DNA from: Spirochaetota bacterium
GTDB lineage: Bacteria; Spirochaetota; Spirochaetia; Treponematales; Treponemataceae
Direction: 5' to 3'
Length of the DNA stretch: 64,000 bases
Assembly (NCBI GenBank): GCA_023438065.1
Contig: JAEXRH010000012.1
Span: forward strand, 434,001 to 498,000
A program made the translations under genes and the position numbers. Shown one piece after another: positions 9,852 to 19,498 of the stretch; position 1 is the first letter of the stretch; each line of letters opens with the position of its first letter. Under the pieces are notes generated by a model. The model was not told where the DNA came from. It was given only the letters and a program-made list of their open reading frames with translations, and did not search any database.

Positions 9852-10199
9852 CTATCCCGAAATATCAATATGGGTTCCGAGGGCGGGATCCTTGATCACT
9901 TCCTTTTCCGGTTCCGCGGGCGCTGCTTGCGCTTCTTCTTCCTTTTTATCCTTCCGGTCAGGGGACGACGGCGATTCCTGCCCGCCTTTCTTCCCGTTTT
10001 GCTCATGTACCCGTCCGGTAACCTCGTCCCCGGCATCGGTTTGCTGGACGGTTTTAAGCTTCCGCTCGGCCTCGGCGCGATTGGTCGACATCTCCGCGTC
10101 GCGTTCCGCCTGCGCGGCCACCTGCTGCTGTACCTGCGCCTTGCCTATCTTCTCGAGCTGGGTATACAGGGTCTGCAGGTCAATTGGCTGAATAGCCAC
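9852..10199 (-). CDS. Conserved small hypothetical protein of the motility operon
   Basis: This 115-residue soluble protein begins MAIQPIDLQTLYTQLEKIGK, followed by a Gln/Ala/Glu-rich helix and then a highly charged, probably disordered tail (Glu, Lys, Pro, Ser) ending in DPALGTHIDISG. No catalytic motif is visible. It overlaps the end of the FapA-like gene by 20 bp, so it is likely translationally coupled. Position within the motility operon suggests an accessory flagellar function, but this is inference from context only. Confidence 0.65.
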   Translation of the reverse strand: MAIQPIDLQTLYTQLEKIGKAQVQQQVAAQAERDAEMSTNRAEAERKLKTVQQTDAGDEVTGRVHEQNGKKGGQESPSSPDRKDKKEEEAQAAPAEPEKEVIKDPALGTHIDISG

Positions 10200-12147
10200 T
10201 GGGAACCTTCTTCATGTCCTCGTCGGGTCCCTGGTACTTGCCGTAGCGGATCAGTCCGTTTTCGAGGTAGAACGTGGTTGCCTTACAGTCGGTTCTGACG
10301 TCTTCGGTTATGTCCCGGATGACGATCTTGACGCCCGCGAATACCTTGACCGAGGCCGAAACCCGTCCCCGCGTCTTGAGGGTGTTAAGGTAATCCTGAA
10401 TCTGCTTGAGCTCGGTGTCGATATCCTCGAGTTCGTTTTGGAGTATGTATTGCCGTTCCCCGAGGCGTTTGAGCGAGGCCTCTTTCTCCTCGGAAAATTC
10501 CTTTTTCTGCTTCTTGAGGTTCATGAGCGTCGCGAAATTGAGCTGAACCTCCTCGAGCTCCTTCTCGGCGACCTGTCGGTTGGCGGTCAGGGAGTCGAGC
10601 CGTTCCTTGCTTCGCGGGTCGAATCCCACGTTGAGGATCGTCTCGCTCGCGCCGCCGAAACTGCCGAGGGTCTTCGCGTGAATTTCCTCCGACGCGCTCA
10701 AGACCCCGCCGATGATCGCGGCCCGCTTACCCTGACAGAGAATCTTGCGGTTCGCATTGACCTGCGAATTGATGATGCCGTCGGACACAATGACGAACTC
10801 GCCCGCCTCGACGCGGGAGTTCTCGATGAACTTGGCCCAGATAGACTTGCCGGACCTGATGAACCCCTCGCCCTTTCCGGCGACGCCCTGACTCACGACG
10901 ATATCGCCTTCCGCGTCGAGCTCGGACTTTCCTACCGTTCCCTTGACCTCGATATTGCCCGACGCCTTGACCGAGAAACCGTCCTCGACGTTCCCGCTGA
11001 TGAATACCGTCCCGAGGAACATGATGTTGCCCGTCTTGAGCGAAACATCCCCGTCTATGTTGAGCACCGGCTCGACGTTGATCTTGTTGTTGAGAATGAG
11101 AACCTGTCCGTTCGTTTCCGCGATGATGGTAACCCCGTCCTCGGCAAGTCTCGTGTTCTTGCCGAGCGGAAGCGGGATATCGCGCCCGTTCTTCGCCTCG
11201 AGATACTTTCCGGTGACGGTCTTGCCCGCCTTCCCGCGCTCGGCCGGTATCTTCTGAGCGAGCGGTTGTCCCTCGACGACGTTTTGGACGAGATTGAGCT
11301 CCTTGAAATCGACCTTGCCCGACGCGGTTTCCTTGAGTCGGATCTTCGAACGATCGATCTCGAAGTTATAGACGATATGGGCGTCCTCGCCGTCCTGGGG
11401 CTTGATCCCCTCGGCGACGAGGTAATTCTGCTTGTAGACGGGGCTGTCGACGAACTCACCGATGCGCTTCTCGTCGATGCCCGCGACGACGCGGTTATTC
11501 CTGAGAAAGGCGACGATCATGTCGGAGGAGAGATCCGCCCCGCCCGAGCCCGGGGGAGTCGCGTAGAGATAGGCTTTCATATCCTGATCCGCTATTTCCA
11601 CCGCCATCATCGTGTCGTTGGCGGGATTATGCCGATAGGGCGCGATCTTCGCGTACTCGCCCTTCGCGGCGCTCACGACCGGAACGACCGAATCCTCCGG
11701 GATTCCCTGCAAGCCGCGCTCCCGTATCTTGTCCATCGCGTCTCGCGCGGTCGCCGGCTTTCCCTTCCCGATCGGCGGCACGACCTTGAGATAGACGCCG
11801 TCGGGGGCGCAGAACACGAAGGCGTTCCCGTTCTTGTCCTCGATGATCGGCGCGAACGCGGATTCCTCTCCCGAGGCCGTTTCATCGCCCCGCTTCGCGA
11901 GTTTCCGCTTTTTCTTCTGCATCTCGTAGGCTCGAATGAACCAATTCTTCCGGTTCATCGAGAGAAAACTGCTCGTGCCGCGCTGAAGGATCTCGTAATC
12001 GAGTTCCCGCACCTGCACGCCCAGCTGTATCGCCGCGTTCGCGAGCGCCTCGTCGAGGGTATCCGCCGCGACCTCGACGAAAACCCGTGATTGATCCTCC
12101 TCGAGCCTGAGGGCCATCGCTTCCCGGATCTGTTCCAGATTGACCAT
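10180..12147 (-). CDS. FapA/DUF342 family protein with Jag-N domain
   Basis: This 655-residue cytoplasmic protein begins with a Jag-N-like domain (about 20-65, VAADTLDEALANAAIQLGVQ then the LDYEILQ element), continues with a DUF342/FapA region, and contains a right-handed beta-helix-like series of short Gly/Asn-rich strands (about 350-490: DGDVSLKTGNIMF, ASGNIEVKGTVG, AEGDIVVSQGVAGKGEGF). A long coiled coil (about 505-590) and a small C-terminal beta domain follow. Polymer-forming bactofilin/FapA-like proteins share this helix. The family often accompanies motility genes, yet its role is unclear. It lies 16 nt after fliA. Confidence 0.8.
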   Translation of the reverse strand: MVNLEQIREAMALRLEEDQSRVFVEVAADTLDEALANAAIQLGVQVRELDYEILQRGTSSFLSMNRKNWFIRAYEMQKKKRKLAKRGDETASGEESAFAPIIEDKNGNAFVFCAPDGVYLKVVPPIGKGKPATARDAMDKIRERGLQGIPEDSVVPVVSAAKGEYAKIAPYRHNPANDTMMAVEIADQDMKAYLYATPPGSGGADLSSDMIVAFLRNNRVVAGIDEKRIGEFVDSPVYKQNYLVAEGIKPQDGEDAHIVYNFEIDRSKIRLKETASGKVDFKELNLVQNVVEGQPLAQKIPAERGKAGKTVTGKYLEAKNGRDIPLPLGKNTRLAEDGVTIIAETNGQVLILNNKINVEPVLNIDGDVSLKTGNIMFLGTVFISGNVEDGFSVKASGNIEVKGTVGKSELDAEGDIVVSQGVAGKGEGFIRSGKSIWAKFIENSRVEAGEFVIVSDGIINSQVNANRKILCQGKRAAIIGGVLSASEEIHAKTLGSFGGASETILNVGFDPRSKERLDSLTANRQVAEKELEEVQLNFATLMNLKKQKKEFSEEKEASLKRLGERQYILQNELEDIDTELKQIQDYLNTLKTRGRVSASVKVFAGVKIVIRDITEDVRTDCKATTFYLENGLIRYGKYQGPDEDMKKVPSGYSAN

Positions 12148-12163
12148 GTTGCCCCCGGCCCCG

Positions 12164-12952
12164 TTAGAGAATGCCTTTCCTGATGTTGGTGAGTTTCGAT
12201 CGGAGTCTCAGGTTCGCCTTGGTGTGGAGCTGCGAAACGCGCGACTCCGTCACGTTCAGGACCTGGCCGATCTCCTTGAGGGTGAGATCCTCGTAATAAT
12301 AGAGCACGAGAACCATCTTTTCCTTCTCCGGCAGCTCGTTGATCGCCTCGACGATCACGCGCTTGATCTCCTCGCGCTCGACGATGACGTCGGGGTTGAG
12401 CGACGCGGGGGACTCGATGCTGTCGCCGATCGAGATGCGATCGGCGTCATCGCCCGAATACCAGACGTCGTTGAGGCTCATGACGCTCGTGCCGGAAATC
12501 TTGAAAAGAGTCTGCTGGAATTCGTCTTCGCTGACGCCGAGCGAGCTCGCGATCTCGGTATCGCTCGCGGTCCGGCCGAGGCGGGACTCGAGATTGACGA
12601 TCGCGTCCTCGATCTCGCGCGTTTTCTGGCGGACGGAGCGGGGAACCCAGTCGATCGAGCGGAGCTCGTCGAAGATGGCACCCCGGATGCGGGTTACCGC
12701 GTAGGTCTTGAATTTGACGTTCTTGTCCGTATCGAACTTATCTATGGCGTCGAGAAGTCCGAACACGCCGAAACCGACGAGATCGTCGAACTCGACGTTG
12801 CTCGGCATGCCTACGGCGACCTTGCCTGCGACGTATTTAACGAGAGGAGCGTACTGCTTGATAAAAAATTCGCGGATCGCGGGATCCCGGGACTTTTTGT
12901 ATTCAGCCCATAGTTCTTCTTCTGTCTTTTCAGCTAACAGCGCATTCCCCAT
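12164..12952 (-). CDS. fliA: RNA polymerase sigma-28 factor (FliA/WhiG)
   Basis: This 262-residue sigma factor directs transcription of late flagellar and chemotaxis genes. Region 2 is visible in VEFDDLVGFGVFGLLDAIDKF and FKTYAVTRIRGAIFDELRS, region 3 in RTASDTEIASSLGVSEDEF, and region 4 in LPEKEKMVLVLYYYEDLTLKEI then VTESRVSQLHTKA. Length and motifs match FliA/WhiG. It follows the 13715 membrane gene by 43 nt; the ATG at 12952 has GGGTGTGG upstream. No FlgM-type anti-sigma gene is visible in the window. Confidence 0.95.
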   Translation of the reverse strand: MGNALLAEKTEEELWAEYKKSRDPAIREFFIKQYAPLVKYVAGKVAVGMPSNVEFDDLVGFGVFGLLDAIDKFDTDKNVKFKTYAVTRIRGAIFDELRSIDWVPRSVRQKTREIEDAIVNLESRLGRTASDTEIASSLGVSEDEFQQTLFKISGTSVMSLNDVWYSGDDADRISIGDSIESPASLNPDVIVEREEIKRVIVEAINELPEKEKMVLVLYYYEDLTLKEIGQVLNVTESRVSQLHTKANLRLRSKLTNIRKGIL

Positions 12953-12995
12953 TTACCACACCCTTTTATGTATATATACCCTTAACCGGTCGGCT

Positions 12996-13715
12996 TCAAC
13001 CTTCCCGGGTCAATATCGTCCTGATCGCCTTGGCCATGGTCTCGGACTCTATACCGGAGAGCTTTTCCCCGGCGCCCGACACGCCCGACCTCATGTCACT
13101 TCCTGACCCGAACCCGGATACCGAGGAGGGTCCCGCCTCGCCTTCCTCCGACTCCCCGTCGGAATCCCGCGATTCGGGGACGAAGTCCTGTATATCGGGA
13201 AGAACGTCGAGTCCGTCAACCGTCGTCTTGCGCTCGCCCTGGACGCCCCCGGGTGTCCCTTTCGGAGGCGTTGACGCGCCGACTGAAGCCGTTCCCTTCT
13301 CTACGGGGCTCGCGGAGCGCGCCCCGTATGTCGGTATGAACGCGTTCGTCTCGGCCATCGGCGCAGGCTCCGCTTCATTTGCGCCTGAGAGAAAATCAGG
13401 GACCATTTCCCCGATATTGTGGGCATCCTGACCGGAAAAAATGTCACGGTCCGGTTCATTCCCGTCAATCGTGATATTCACCGCCTGGCCAACCGCTTGT
13501 CCCTCATCGGAAACCTGCCCGGGAGCGTCGGTCAATTCGGGCAAAAAGCGGGAAATCGCGAATTGAACCGCGAAAACGACGCCGCCGGCAAAGACGGCCA
13601 GGATTACGGCGCGAAACAGAAGCGTGATAAAAGAAGCGCCGCTCAGCAAGCCGACAAGGAAGGATAGCCCGAATCCGACTGCAGCACCGATAGCGATGAC
13701 CTTCGGTTCGAACAT
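12996..13715 (-). CDS. Spirochaete motility-operon membrane protein (TP0712-like)
   Basis: This 239-residue protein has two N-terminal transmembrane segments (about 6-28 and 32-53), followed by an acidic, Ser/Gly/Pro-rich tail of about 180 residues that is probably disordered, and ends in a short helix (ESETMAKAIRTILTREG). It sits between flhG and fliA, the position of a conserved treponemal hypothetical protein. The GGAGGGG site before the ATG at 13715 is strong, and a promoter lies just upstream. No enzyme motif is seen; a scaffold or signalling role at the flagellar export site would be speculation. Confidence 0.7.
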   Translation of the reverse strand: MFEPKVIAIGAAVGFGLSFLVGLLSGASFITLLFRAVILAVFAGGVVFAVQFAISRFLPELTDAPGQVSDEGQAVGQAVNITIDGNEPDRDIFSGQDAHNIGEMVPDFLSGANEAEPAPMAETNAFIPTYGARSASPVEKGTASVGASTPPKGTPGGVQGERKTTVDGLDVLPDIQDFVPESRDSDGESEEGEAGPSSVSGFGSGSDMRSGVSGAGEKLSGIESETMAKAIRTILTREG

Positions 13716-13736
13716 TACATCCCCTCCAACAGTAAT

Positions 13737-13765
13737 AGACTATGCGAAAAAATGTTACTGGTCAA
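13737..13765 (-). promoter_or_regulatory. Predicted promoter before the TP0712-like gene and fliA
   Basis: On the minus strand, TTGACC (13765-13760), a 17-bp spacer and TAGTCT (13742-13737). It gives fliA and its neighbours a transcript independent of the upstream motility operon. The leader of about 16-20 nt contains GGAGGGG. Confidence 0.6.
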
Positions 13766-13828
13766 GGTTTTTTTGCGAGTCTTATCTATATACGGGGGAA
13801 ACGGGGCGGGATTGACGCACGATTGGTA

Positions 13829-13873
13829 GAAAAAGCCCGAAAAGGCTCGAGGAAACGGCCATTCCGGGCTGGT
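13829..13873 (-). terminator. Possible weak terminator after flhG
   Basis: On the minus strand, AGCCCG and CGGGCT can pair over a long 25-nt loop and are followed by TTTTTC. The long loop makes this weak. It lies between flhG (ending at 13907) and the promoter of the next gene, which is where partial termination would be expected. Confidence 0.35.
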
Positions 13874-13906
13874 ACGAGAATAAAAGCGTTCGTTGCCGCG
13901 CTATCG

Positions 13907-14812
13907 CTACGTCCAATCCCTGCCGAAAAGCTTGCGCACGAATCGGCCAAAGCCCTCGTCCTCGGGAAGTTCCGTCTTTTCGATGCGCGCGACGATATGG
14001 CGAAGGCACACCGAAGCCTTTCCCTTCGGGTCGGCGATGTAAAAGGGCTTTTGCCGGAGCACCGATTGCGGCACGAGCGGATCGTCGTAGATGAAGCCGA
14101 GATACTCGACCTTGAGATTCAGGAACTGCGCCGCGATCTGTGTCATGCGGTCCGCGACGCGCTTTCCTTCCATCGCGGATCCGACGCGATTGACGATCAT
14201 CTTGAGATTGATATTGAGGTTGTCGACCTCGGTGGCGATGATCTTGATGATGCCGTACGCGTCGGTGATCGAGGTCGGCTCCGGGGTCGTGACGATCACG
14301 ACCTCGTCCGCAGCGGCGACGAAACCGAGCACGTTCTTCGAGACGCCCGCGCTCGTGTCGATGATGATGATGTCGGCGTCCGAGAGCGTGTACATCTCGC
14401 CGATGAAGGAATTGCGCTCGTCCTCGGTCATGTTCGCGATCTTGGAGAAGCCCGAGGCGCCCGCGACGAGCTTGATCCCGTACTCGGTGTCGAGGATGAT
14501 CTCGCTCATCTTCTTCTGCTTTCTGATGACGTGGTAGAGGTTATACTGCGGGATCAGGTTCATCATGACGTTCACGTTCGCGAGTCCGAGATCCGCGTCG
14601 ATGACGATGACCTTCTTCCCCATGTGCGCGTAGGCGATAGCCATGTTCGTCGCGACGTTCGTCTTGCCGACTCCGCCCTTCCCGCTCGTGACCGTTATGA
14701 TGCGCGTTCGCGTGTTCCTGCGCTCGCCGACATCCTTCGAGTCGCCCGGCGATTCGTCGGTCCGGGTCTTGTCCTTCATGAGGACGCGCAGCTCTTCTGC
14801 CTGATCTTCCAT
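13907..14812 (-). CDS. flhG: Flagellar number regulator FlhG (MinD-like ATPase)
   Basis: This 301-residue P-loop ATPase of the ParA/MinD family works with FlhF to set flagellar number and position. The deviant Walker A SGKGGVGKT (43-51), the DADLGLANVNVMM segment and the IIIIDTSAGVSKNVLGF Walker B region are visible. The C-terminal region is shorter than in MinD and ends in a basic tail. The ATG at 14812 is chosen because GGAG lies 6 nt upstream and it starts 2 nt after the flhF stop; an in-frame ATG at 14824 lies inside flhF without a good site. Confidence 0.93.
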   Translation of the reverse strand: MEDQAEELRVLMKDKTRTDESPGDSKDVGERRNTRTRIITVTSGKGGVGKTNVATNMAIAYAHMGKKVIVIDADLGLANVNVMMNLIPQYNLYHVIRKQKKMSEIILDTEYGIKLVAGASGFSKIANMTEDERNSFIGEMYTLSDADIIIIDTSAGVSKNVLGFVAAADEVVIVTTPEPTSITDAYGIIKIIATEVDNLNINLKMIVNRVGSAMEGKRVADRMTQIAAQFLNLKVEYLGFIYDDPLVPQSVLRQKPFYIADPKGKASVCLRHIVARIEKTELPEDEGFGRFVRKLFGRDWT

Positions 14813-14814
14813 GG

Positions 14815-16191
14815 TTATCTCCATTCAAACGGCGTCTCGGACGCCGGAAAAAGCTCTTCTACCCTGGCGCGGTTTATCCTGAAGCCCTCAAGGTTCGTCA
14901 GGAAGCGGACCGTCGAGGCCTGCTCGAAATCCTGGGGCACCCGCTGCCCGGTCGTGATGTACGCGATGGGCTTGCGCTTCTCGCCGAGGACGCTGACGAT
15001 GTTCCCGACCCGCGTCGTCTCGTCGAACTTCGTGATGATCACCGATCGATACCCGAAGGTCTCGTATTGCTGCATGATCTCGCGCATGTCGCTTGCCTTG
15101 GTCGTCGCGCTCATCGCGAGGTGCACGTCGGAGACGGTTCCCGCCGCGTCGAGGAAGTGGCGCATCTCGGCGATCCGCGAGTAGTCCTTCGGGCTCTTGC
15201 CGATCGTGTCGATGAGGACGATGTCGACGTCCTGGAACTTCGCCATGAGCACGCCGAGGTCGGCGGGCGTTTCCGCGCAGGAAACGGGGATGTTCATGAT
15301 GTTCCCGTAAATCTCGATCTGCTGCTTCGCGCCTATACGGTAATTATCGATCGTAATGACGCGAACATTGAGCGGTCTCGAGCCTTTCGCCGCGGCGAGG
15401 GAATAGGCCGCGGCGAGCTTCGCCACGGTCGTCGTCTTTCCGACGCCGGTCGGCCCGACGAGGACGATGACCCGGGGGCGCGCGTCGCCCCTGTTGTCGT
15501 TGATCGCGATCGACTCGCCTATCCACTCGACCACCTTGTCCTGCACGAGGTCGTAATCGTCGAGTTCCTCGAGGGTAAAGGCGCTTTTCGCGCGGGAAAG
15601 GATCGAACGGGTATAGGAGGCCGAAAAATCGTTGAGTTCGAGGAGCTTCTCGATCCGATCGAGGGTGTCGTGCTCCCCCGACGGGGATTCCTGGACGTCG
15701 CCCGTGCGATCGATCTTCCGCTCGAGATTCCTTACCGCCGAAAGGATCGTCTCGAGGCCTTCCTTGTCGAGCGCGACCGCGCCGCGCGATGGTTGCGAGG
15801 GCCCGCGGGCCGCGTAGGTACCGTCGCGGGACGCGGCGATCGCGTTTCCGGACGCAGATTTCTCGAGGGCCTCGATGTGCGGGGCGACCTTCGTCGCGAG
15901 CGCGGGATTCGCCTTCGCCGCGTGCGCGAGGATGCGCTTTCGCTCCTCGTCGAAATCCGCCTGCGGCGCGGTTACCGCGCGCGCCTGTACGGGCTCGCGG
16001 GGCGCGAGTCCCCGTATCGGGTCGCGGGAGAGCATGAAGCAGAGTTCGATCGCGTCCCGCTCGAAAAAACCGAGAATGCCCCCGGTCCGGACCTTCTTCT
16101 GCCTCAGTATGTGCACGTTCGGCCCGTACTTCGCGTGTATCCGCTCGAGGCATTCATCGTAGGTTTGGGCTTGTTCCGTCAGTATGTCCAT
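14815..16191 (-). CDS. flhF: Flagellar biosynthesis SRP-type GTPase
   Basis: This 458-residue GTPase of the signal-recognition-particle family (with Ffh and FtsY) locates flagellar assembly at the cell pole. The N-terminal region (YDECLERIHAKYGPNVHILR) is typical of FlhF; an intervening linker of about 100 residues is variable; the NG domain has the P-loop VGPTGVGKTTTVAKLAAAY (about 244-262), DTIGKSPKD and TKFDETTRVGN motifs. It lies 13 nt after flhA and is followed by its partner flhG. Confidence 0.95.
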   Translation of the reverse strand: MDILTEQAQTYDECLERIHAKYGPNVHILRQKKVRTGGILGFFERDAIELCFMLSRDPIRGLAPREPVQARAVTAPQADFDEERKRILAHAAKANPALATKVAPHIEALEKSASGNAIAASRDGTYAARGPSQPSRGAVALDKEGLETILSAVRNLERKIDRTGDVQESPSGEHDTLDRIEKLLELNDFSASYTRSILSRAKSAFTLEELDDYDLVQDKVVEWIGESIAINDNRGDARPRVIVLVGPTGVGKTTTVAKLAAAYSLAAAKGSRPLNVRVITIDNYRIGAKQQIEIYGNIMNIPVSCAETPADLGVLMAKFQDVDIVLIDTIGKSPKDYSRIAEMRHFLDAAGTVSDVHLAMSATTKASDMREIMQQYETFGYRSVIITKFDETTRVGNIVSVLGEKRKPIAYITTGQRVPQDFEQASTVRFLTNLEGFRINRARVEELFPASETPFEWR

Positions 16192-16204
16192 CGTTCATGC
16201 CTCA

Positions 16205-18283
16205 TCATTCTTTCTTGATCTCCCCGATCGCCTCGACCTTGATGTCGGATGCGATCTCGGGAACCGACAGCACCACGAGATCGGGGATCTCCCGCTCGGT
16301 GGAACTTTTCACGAGGATGCGCGCCTCCTCGGGACAGAGGATTATCGGGATGTACCCGGCCTGCTGCACGGAGGCCACGGTCCTCGTCAGGGCGCGTATC
16401 CACGCCCGCTGCTCGGCGGGCTCGAGGGCCGCGATCGGCCCGTTCACGGTATCCACGCGGCTTTCGACGATCTTCTGCACGAGCGCGGGCTCGATCGTGA
16501 GCACGTGGAGGGTGCGCGCGTCGTCGACGTATTGAAGGCAGATCTGTCTCGCGAGCGCCTGACGGACCTTCTCGACGAGTATCGTCGTGTCTTTCGTGAC
16601 GGGTCTATAGTCCGCGAGGGTCTCAAGGATGACGACCATGTTCCGGATAGATACCTGCTCGCGAAGGAGCCCCTGAAGCACCTTCTGGATCTCTCCGAGC
16701 GAACAGCTCTTCGTGACCTCGTCGACGACCGCGGGATAGTCCTTCCTGATGGTGTCGACGATCGCCTGCACCTCCTGCCGGCCGAGGATTCCCGAGGCAT
16801 ACCGCTTGATGATCTCGGTCAGGTGGGTCGCGATGATCGACGGGGGATCGACGACGGTATAGCCCGCGCGCTCGGCGCGTTCGCGGTTTTCCTCGGCGAT
16901 CCAGATCGCCGGCAGCCCGAAGGTCGGGTCGGTCGTCTTCTCGCCGGGCAGGTCCTCGGTGACGCCGCCCGGGTTGATGCCGAGGTACCAGCCCATGCGG
17001 ATCCTCCCGCGCGCGACCTCGACGCCCTTTATCTTGAAGCAGTATTCGCTCGGCTCGAGCCGCATGTTGTCGATGATGCGGATTCGCGGGACGACGAGCC
17101 CGAGATCGAGCGCCGACTCGCGCCGGATGCGGGTGACGCGCTCGAGGAGCTCGGCGCCCTTGTCCTTGTCGACGAGCGGAATGAGCCCGTAGCCGAGCTC
17201 GAGCGAAAGGGGGTCGAGCGGGACGACGGGGCTGATGTCCGCGGGATTCTCCCCGGTCTTTTCCTTCTCCTTCTGCTCGGCCTTCTCGAGGGACTTCTTG
17301 AAGCTCGAGGCCTCGGCCTTGCGGAGGCGCTGCCCTACCCAAGCAAGGGCGGCGGCGAGCGGGATGAGGACGTACCAGGGGAAACCGGGAAGGAGCGCGA
17401 TGACGAGGAGGGTCGCCGCGCCCACGTAGTAGACCCGGGCGTTCCGGGAGAACTGGTCGGTGATGTCGGAGCCGAAGGTCCCGTCCGAAACGGACCGGGT
17501 GACGATGAGGCCGGTCGCGACCGACACGAAGAGGGCGGGAAGCTGCGAGAGCAGGCCGTCGCCGATCGTGAGCGCGGCGTAGGTCCCGACCGCCTGGGCG
17601 AAGGGCTCGCCGCGAAATATCATCCCGAACGACAGGCCGGCGATGATGTTGACCACGGTGATGAAGATGCCGATCTTGACGTTTCCGGAGACGAACTTGC
17701 TCGCTCCGTCCATTGCGCCGTAAAAGTCGGCTTCCTTCTGGACCTCGCGCTTGCGGGCGCGCGCCTCTTCCTCGGTGATCGCTCCGGAATTGTACTCGGC
17801 CTCGATCGCCATGTTCTTCGTCGGCATCGCGTCGAGGGTGAAGCGCGCCGCGACCTCGGCGACGCGGGTCGCGCCCTTCGTGATGACGAAGGCCTGCACC
17901 GCGATGAGGATGATGAAGATGACGAAACCGATGACGAGACCCTCGCCGCCGCCCTTGTTCCCGATGACGAAGGTGCTGAAGGCCTTGATCATCTTTCCGT
18001 CGAACTTCATTCCCTGCGAGAGGATGAGCCGCGTCGAGGAGACGTTGAGCCCGAGGCCGAAAACCGTGCTCACGAGAAGGAGGGTCGGGAACACCGAGAA
18101 ATCGGTGGCCTTGCGCGTGTAGAGCACGATAAGGAGAATGAGCAGGTTAAGGACGAGGTTCAGGGCCATCAAAAGGTCGAGAAGGACGGTAGGCAGGGGG
18201 ATGATGAGCATCATGACGATGACGATCGCGCCCGCCGCCACGAAGAGATCTGCCCTGTTGTCGAATAGTTTCGTTTCCGCCAT
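16205..18283 (-). CDS. flhA: Flagellar type III export apparatus protein FlhA
   Basis: This 692-residue protein is the export gate ring component. The N-terminal half (to about 330) has the expected set of hydrophobic helices and the conserved cytoplasmic FHIPEP-like region (FTLDAMPTKNMAIEAEYNSG), and the C-terminal half is the soluble docking domain for substrates and chaperones (IRIIDNMRLEPSEYCFKIKG onward). Length is canonical. It lies 12 nt after flhB. Together with FlhB, FliP, FliQ and FliR it forms the membrane export machine. Confidence 0.97.
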   Translation of the reverse strand: MAETKLFDNRADLFVAAGAIVIVMMLIIPLPTVLLDLLMALNLVLNLLILLIVLYTRKATDFSVFPTLLLVSTVFGLGLNVSSTRLILSQGMKFDGKMIKAFSTFVIGNKGGGEGLVIGFVIFIILIAVQAFVITKGATRVAEVAARFTLDAMPTKNMAIEAEYNSGAITEEEARARKREVQKEADFYGAMDGASKFVSGNVKIGIFITVVNIIAGLSFGMIFRGEPFAQAVGTYAALTIGDGLLSQLPALFVSVATGLIVTRSVSDGTFGSDITDQFSRNARVYYVGAATLLVIALLPGFPWYVLIPLAAALAWVGQRLRKAEASSFKKSLEKAEQKEKEKTGENPADISPVVPLDPLSLELGYGLIPLVDKDKGAELLERVTRIRRESALDLGLVVPRIRIIDNMRLEPSEYCFKIKGVEVARGRIRMGWYLGINPGGVTEDLPGEKTTDPTFGLPAIWIAEENRERAERAGYTVVDPPSIIATHLTEIIKRYASGILGRQEVQAIVDTIRKDYPAVVDEVTKSCSLGEIQKVLQGLLREQVSIRNMVVILETLADYRPVTKDTTILVEKVRQALARQICLQYVDDARTLHVLTIEPALVQKIVESRVDTVNGPIAALEPAEQRAWIRALTRTVASVQQAGYIPIILCPEEARILVKSSTEREIPDLVVLSVPEIASDIKVEAIGEIKKE

Positions 18284-18295
18284 GCCCCAACCCGC

Positions 18296-19498
18296 TTACA
18301 TTTCCCTGATCATGCGCGACTTTCTCGAATCGAGCGCATACACCTTCGCGAGGATGATCGCGAGGGCCTGATAGTACTCATCGGGTATCATATCACCGAT
18401 TTCGACTTCCGCATAGAGAGCCCGCGCGAGCGGCCGGTTCTCGACCATCGGCACGTTGGCCTCGCGCGCGATCTCGCGGATCCTGAACGCGAGCTGGTCC
18501 GCTCCCTTCGCGGTCACCATCGGGGCGCGCATGGTCGCGCGGTCCCACTGGATCGCGACGGCGAAGTGGGTCGGGTTCGTGATGATGACGTCGGCCTTCG
18601 GGACGTTGACGGCCATGTTCTGGCTCAAGAGCTCGCGCATCCGCTGACGGAGGCGCGACTTCACGAGCGGGTCCCCTTCCATCTGCTTGTATTCTTCCTT
18701 CACTTCCTGCTTGCTCATCTTGAGGGATTCCATGAACTGCCTTCGCTGGAAGATGTAGTCCGGGATAGAGATCGCCAGGAAGAAAAAGGCGGCGGTCAGA
18801 AGAAGCCGCGCCGCCATGGAGGCGACGAACGAGATCGATTGCCAGAAGCCCGCGTCGAGCATCGTCACGAGCTTCGGAATCTCGTTCCGGATGCTCACGT
18901 ACGCGATCGCGACGATGACCGCGACCTTCACGAGGGACTTTCCGAGATTGAAGAGCCCTTCCGCCGAAAAAAGCGCGCGCGAGAAGAACTTGGCGAAGTT
19001 CGGTACGATCTTGCTGAATTTCGGCGTTATCGGTTTCATGGAGAAGATGAACCCGCCGTTTTGCAGGATGTTCGCCGCGACGCCTGCGACGAGGGCCGCG
19101 AGCGTGATCGGGGACACGAGCATCACGAAATAGCGGAAGAAAGCGGTTATGAGGACGGGATCGGTAATATCGACCGTGGTACTCCGCGTCAGGTAAAAGC
19201 GGAGCATCTCGGTGAAGGTCTTGAGCATCCAGGGCGCGAGCGCGATGAGGGTAAGGGTCGGCGCGAGGAGCACGAGGGCGCCGTTGAGCTCCTGGCTCTT
19301 CGCGACGCGCCCTTCCTCGCGGGCCTTCCTGATCTTGTACTCGGTCGGGTCCTCGGTCCGGCCCTCGTCCTCGGCGGCAAACCACTGCAGGTCGATGGAA
19401 GGAACGATATTGCGCGGTTTGCGCGGCAGACGCGCAAGAACGGGCCACGGCCGGCACGAACCCGTGCTGTTTTCGATTATCGAAAGCTCCCGCATCAT
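18296..19498 (-). CDS. flhB: Flagellar export protein FlhB
   Basis: This 400-residue protein switches export specificity from rod/hook to filament substrates by autocleavage. The cleavage motif NPTH is at residues 308-311 in TNPTHFAVAIQW, and four transmembrane segments occupy about 65-230. The typical opening EDEGRTEDPTEYKIRKAREE is preceded by about 42 extra residues, including IDLQWFA, seen in many spirochaete and Firmicute FlhB. The ATG at 19498 forms ATGA with the fliR stop, supporting the long start. Confidence 0.95.
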   Translation of the reverse strand: MMRELSIIENSTGSCRPWPVLARLPRKPRNIVPSIDLQWFAAEDEGRTEDPTEYKIRKAREEGRVAKSQELNGALVLLAPTLTLIALAPWMLKTFTEMLRFYLTRSTTVDITDPVLITAFFRYFVMLVSPITLAALVAGVAANILQNGGFIFSMKPITPKFSKIVPNFAKFFSRALFSAEGLFNLGKSLVKVAVIVAIAYVSIRNEIPKLVTMLDAGFWQSISFVASMAARLLLTAAFFFLAISIPDYIFQRRQFMESLKMSKQEVKEEYKQMEGDPLVKSRLRQRMRELLSQNMAVNVPKADVIITNPTHFAVAIQWDRATMRAPMVTAKGADQLAFRIREIAREANVPMVENRPLARALYAEVEIGDMIPDEYYQALAIILAKVYALDSRKSRMIREM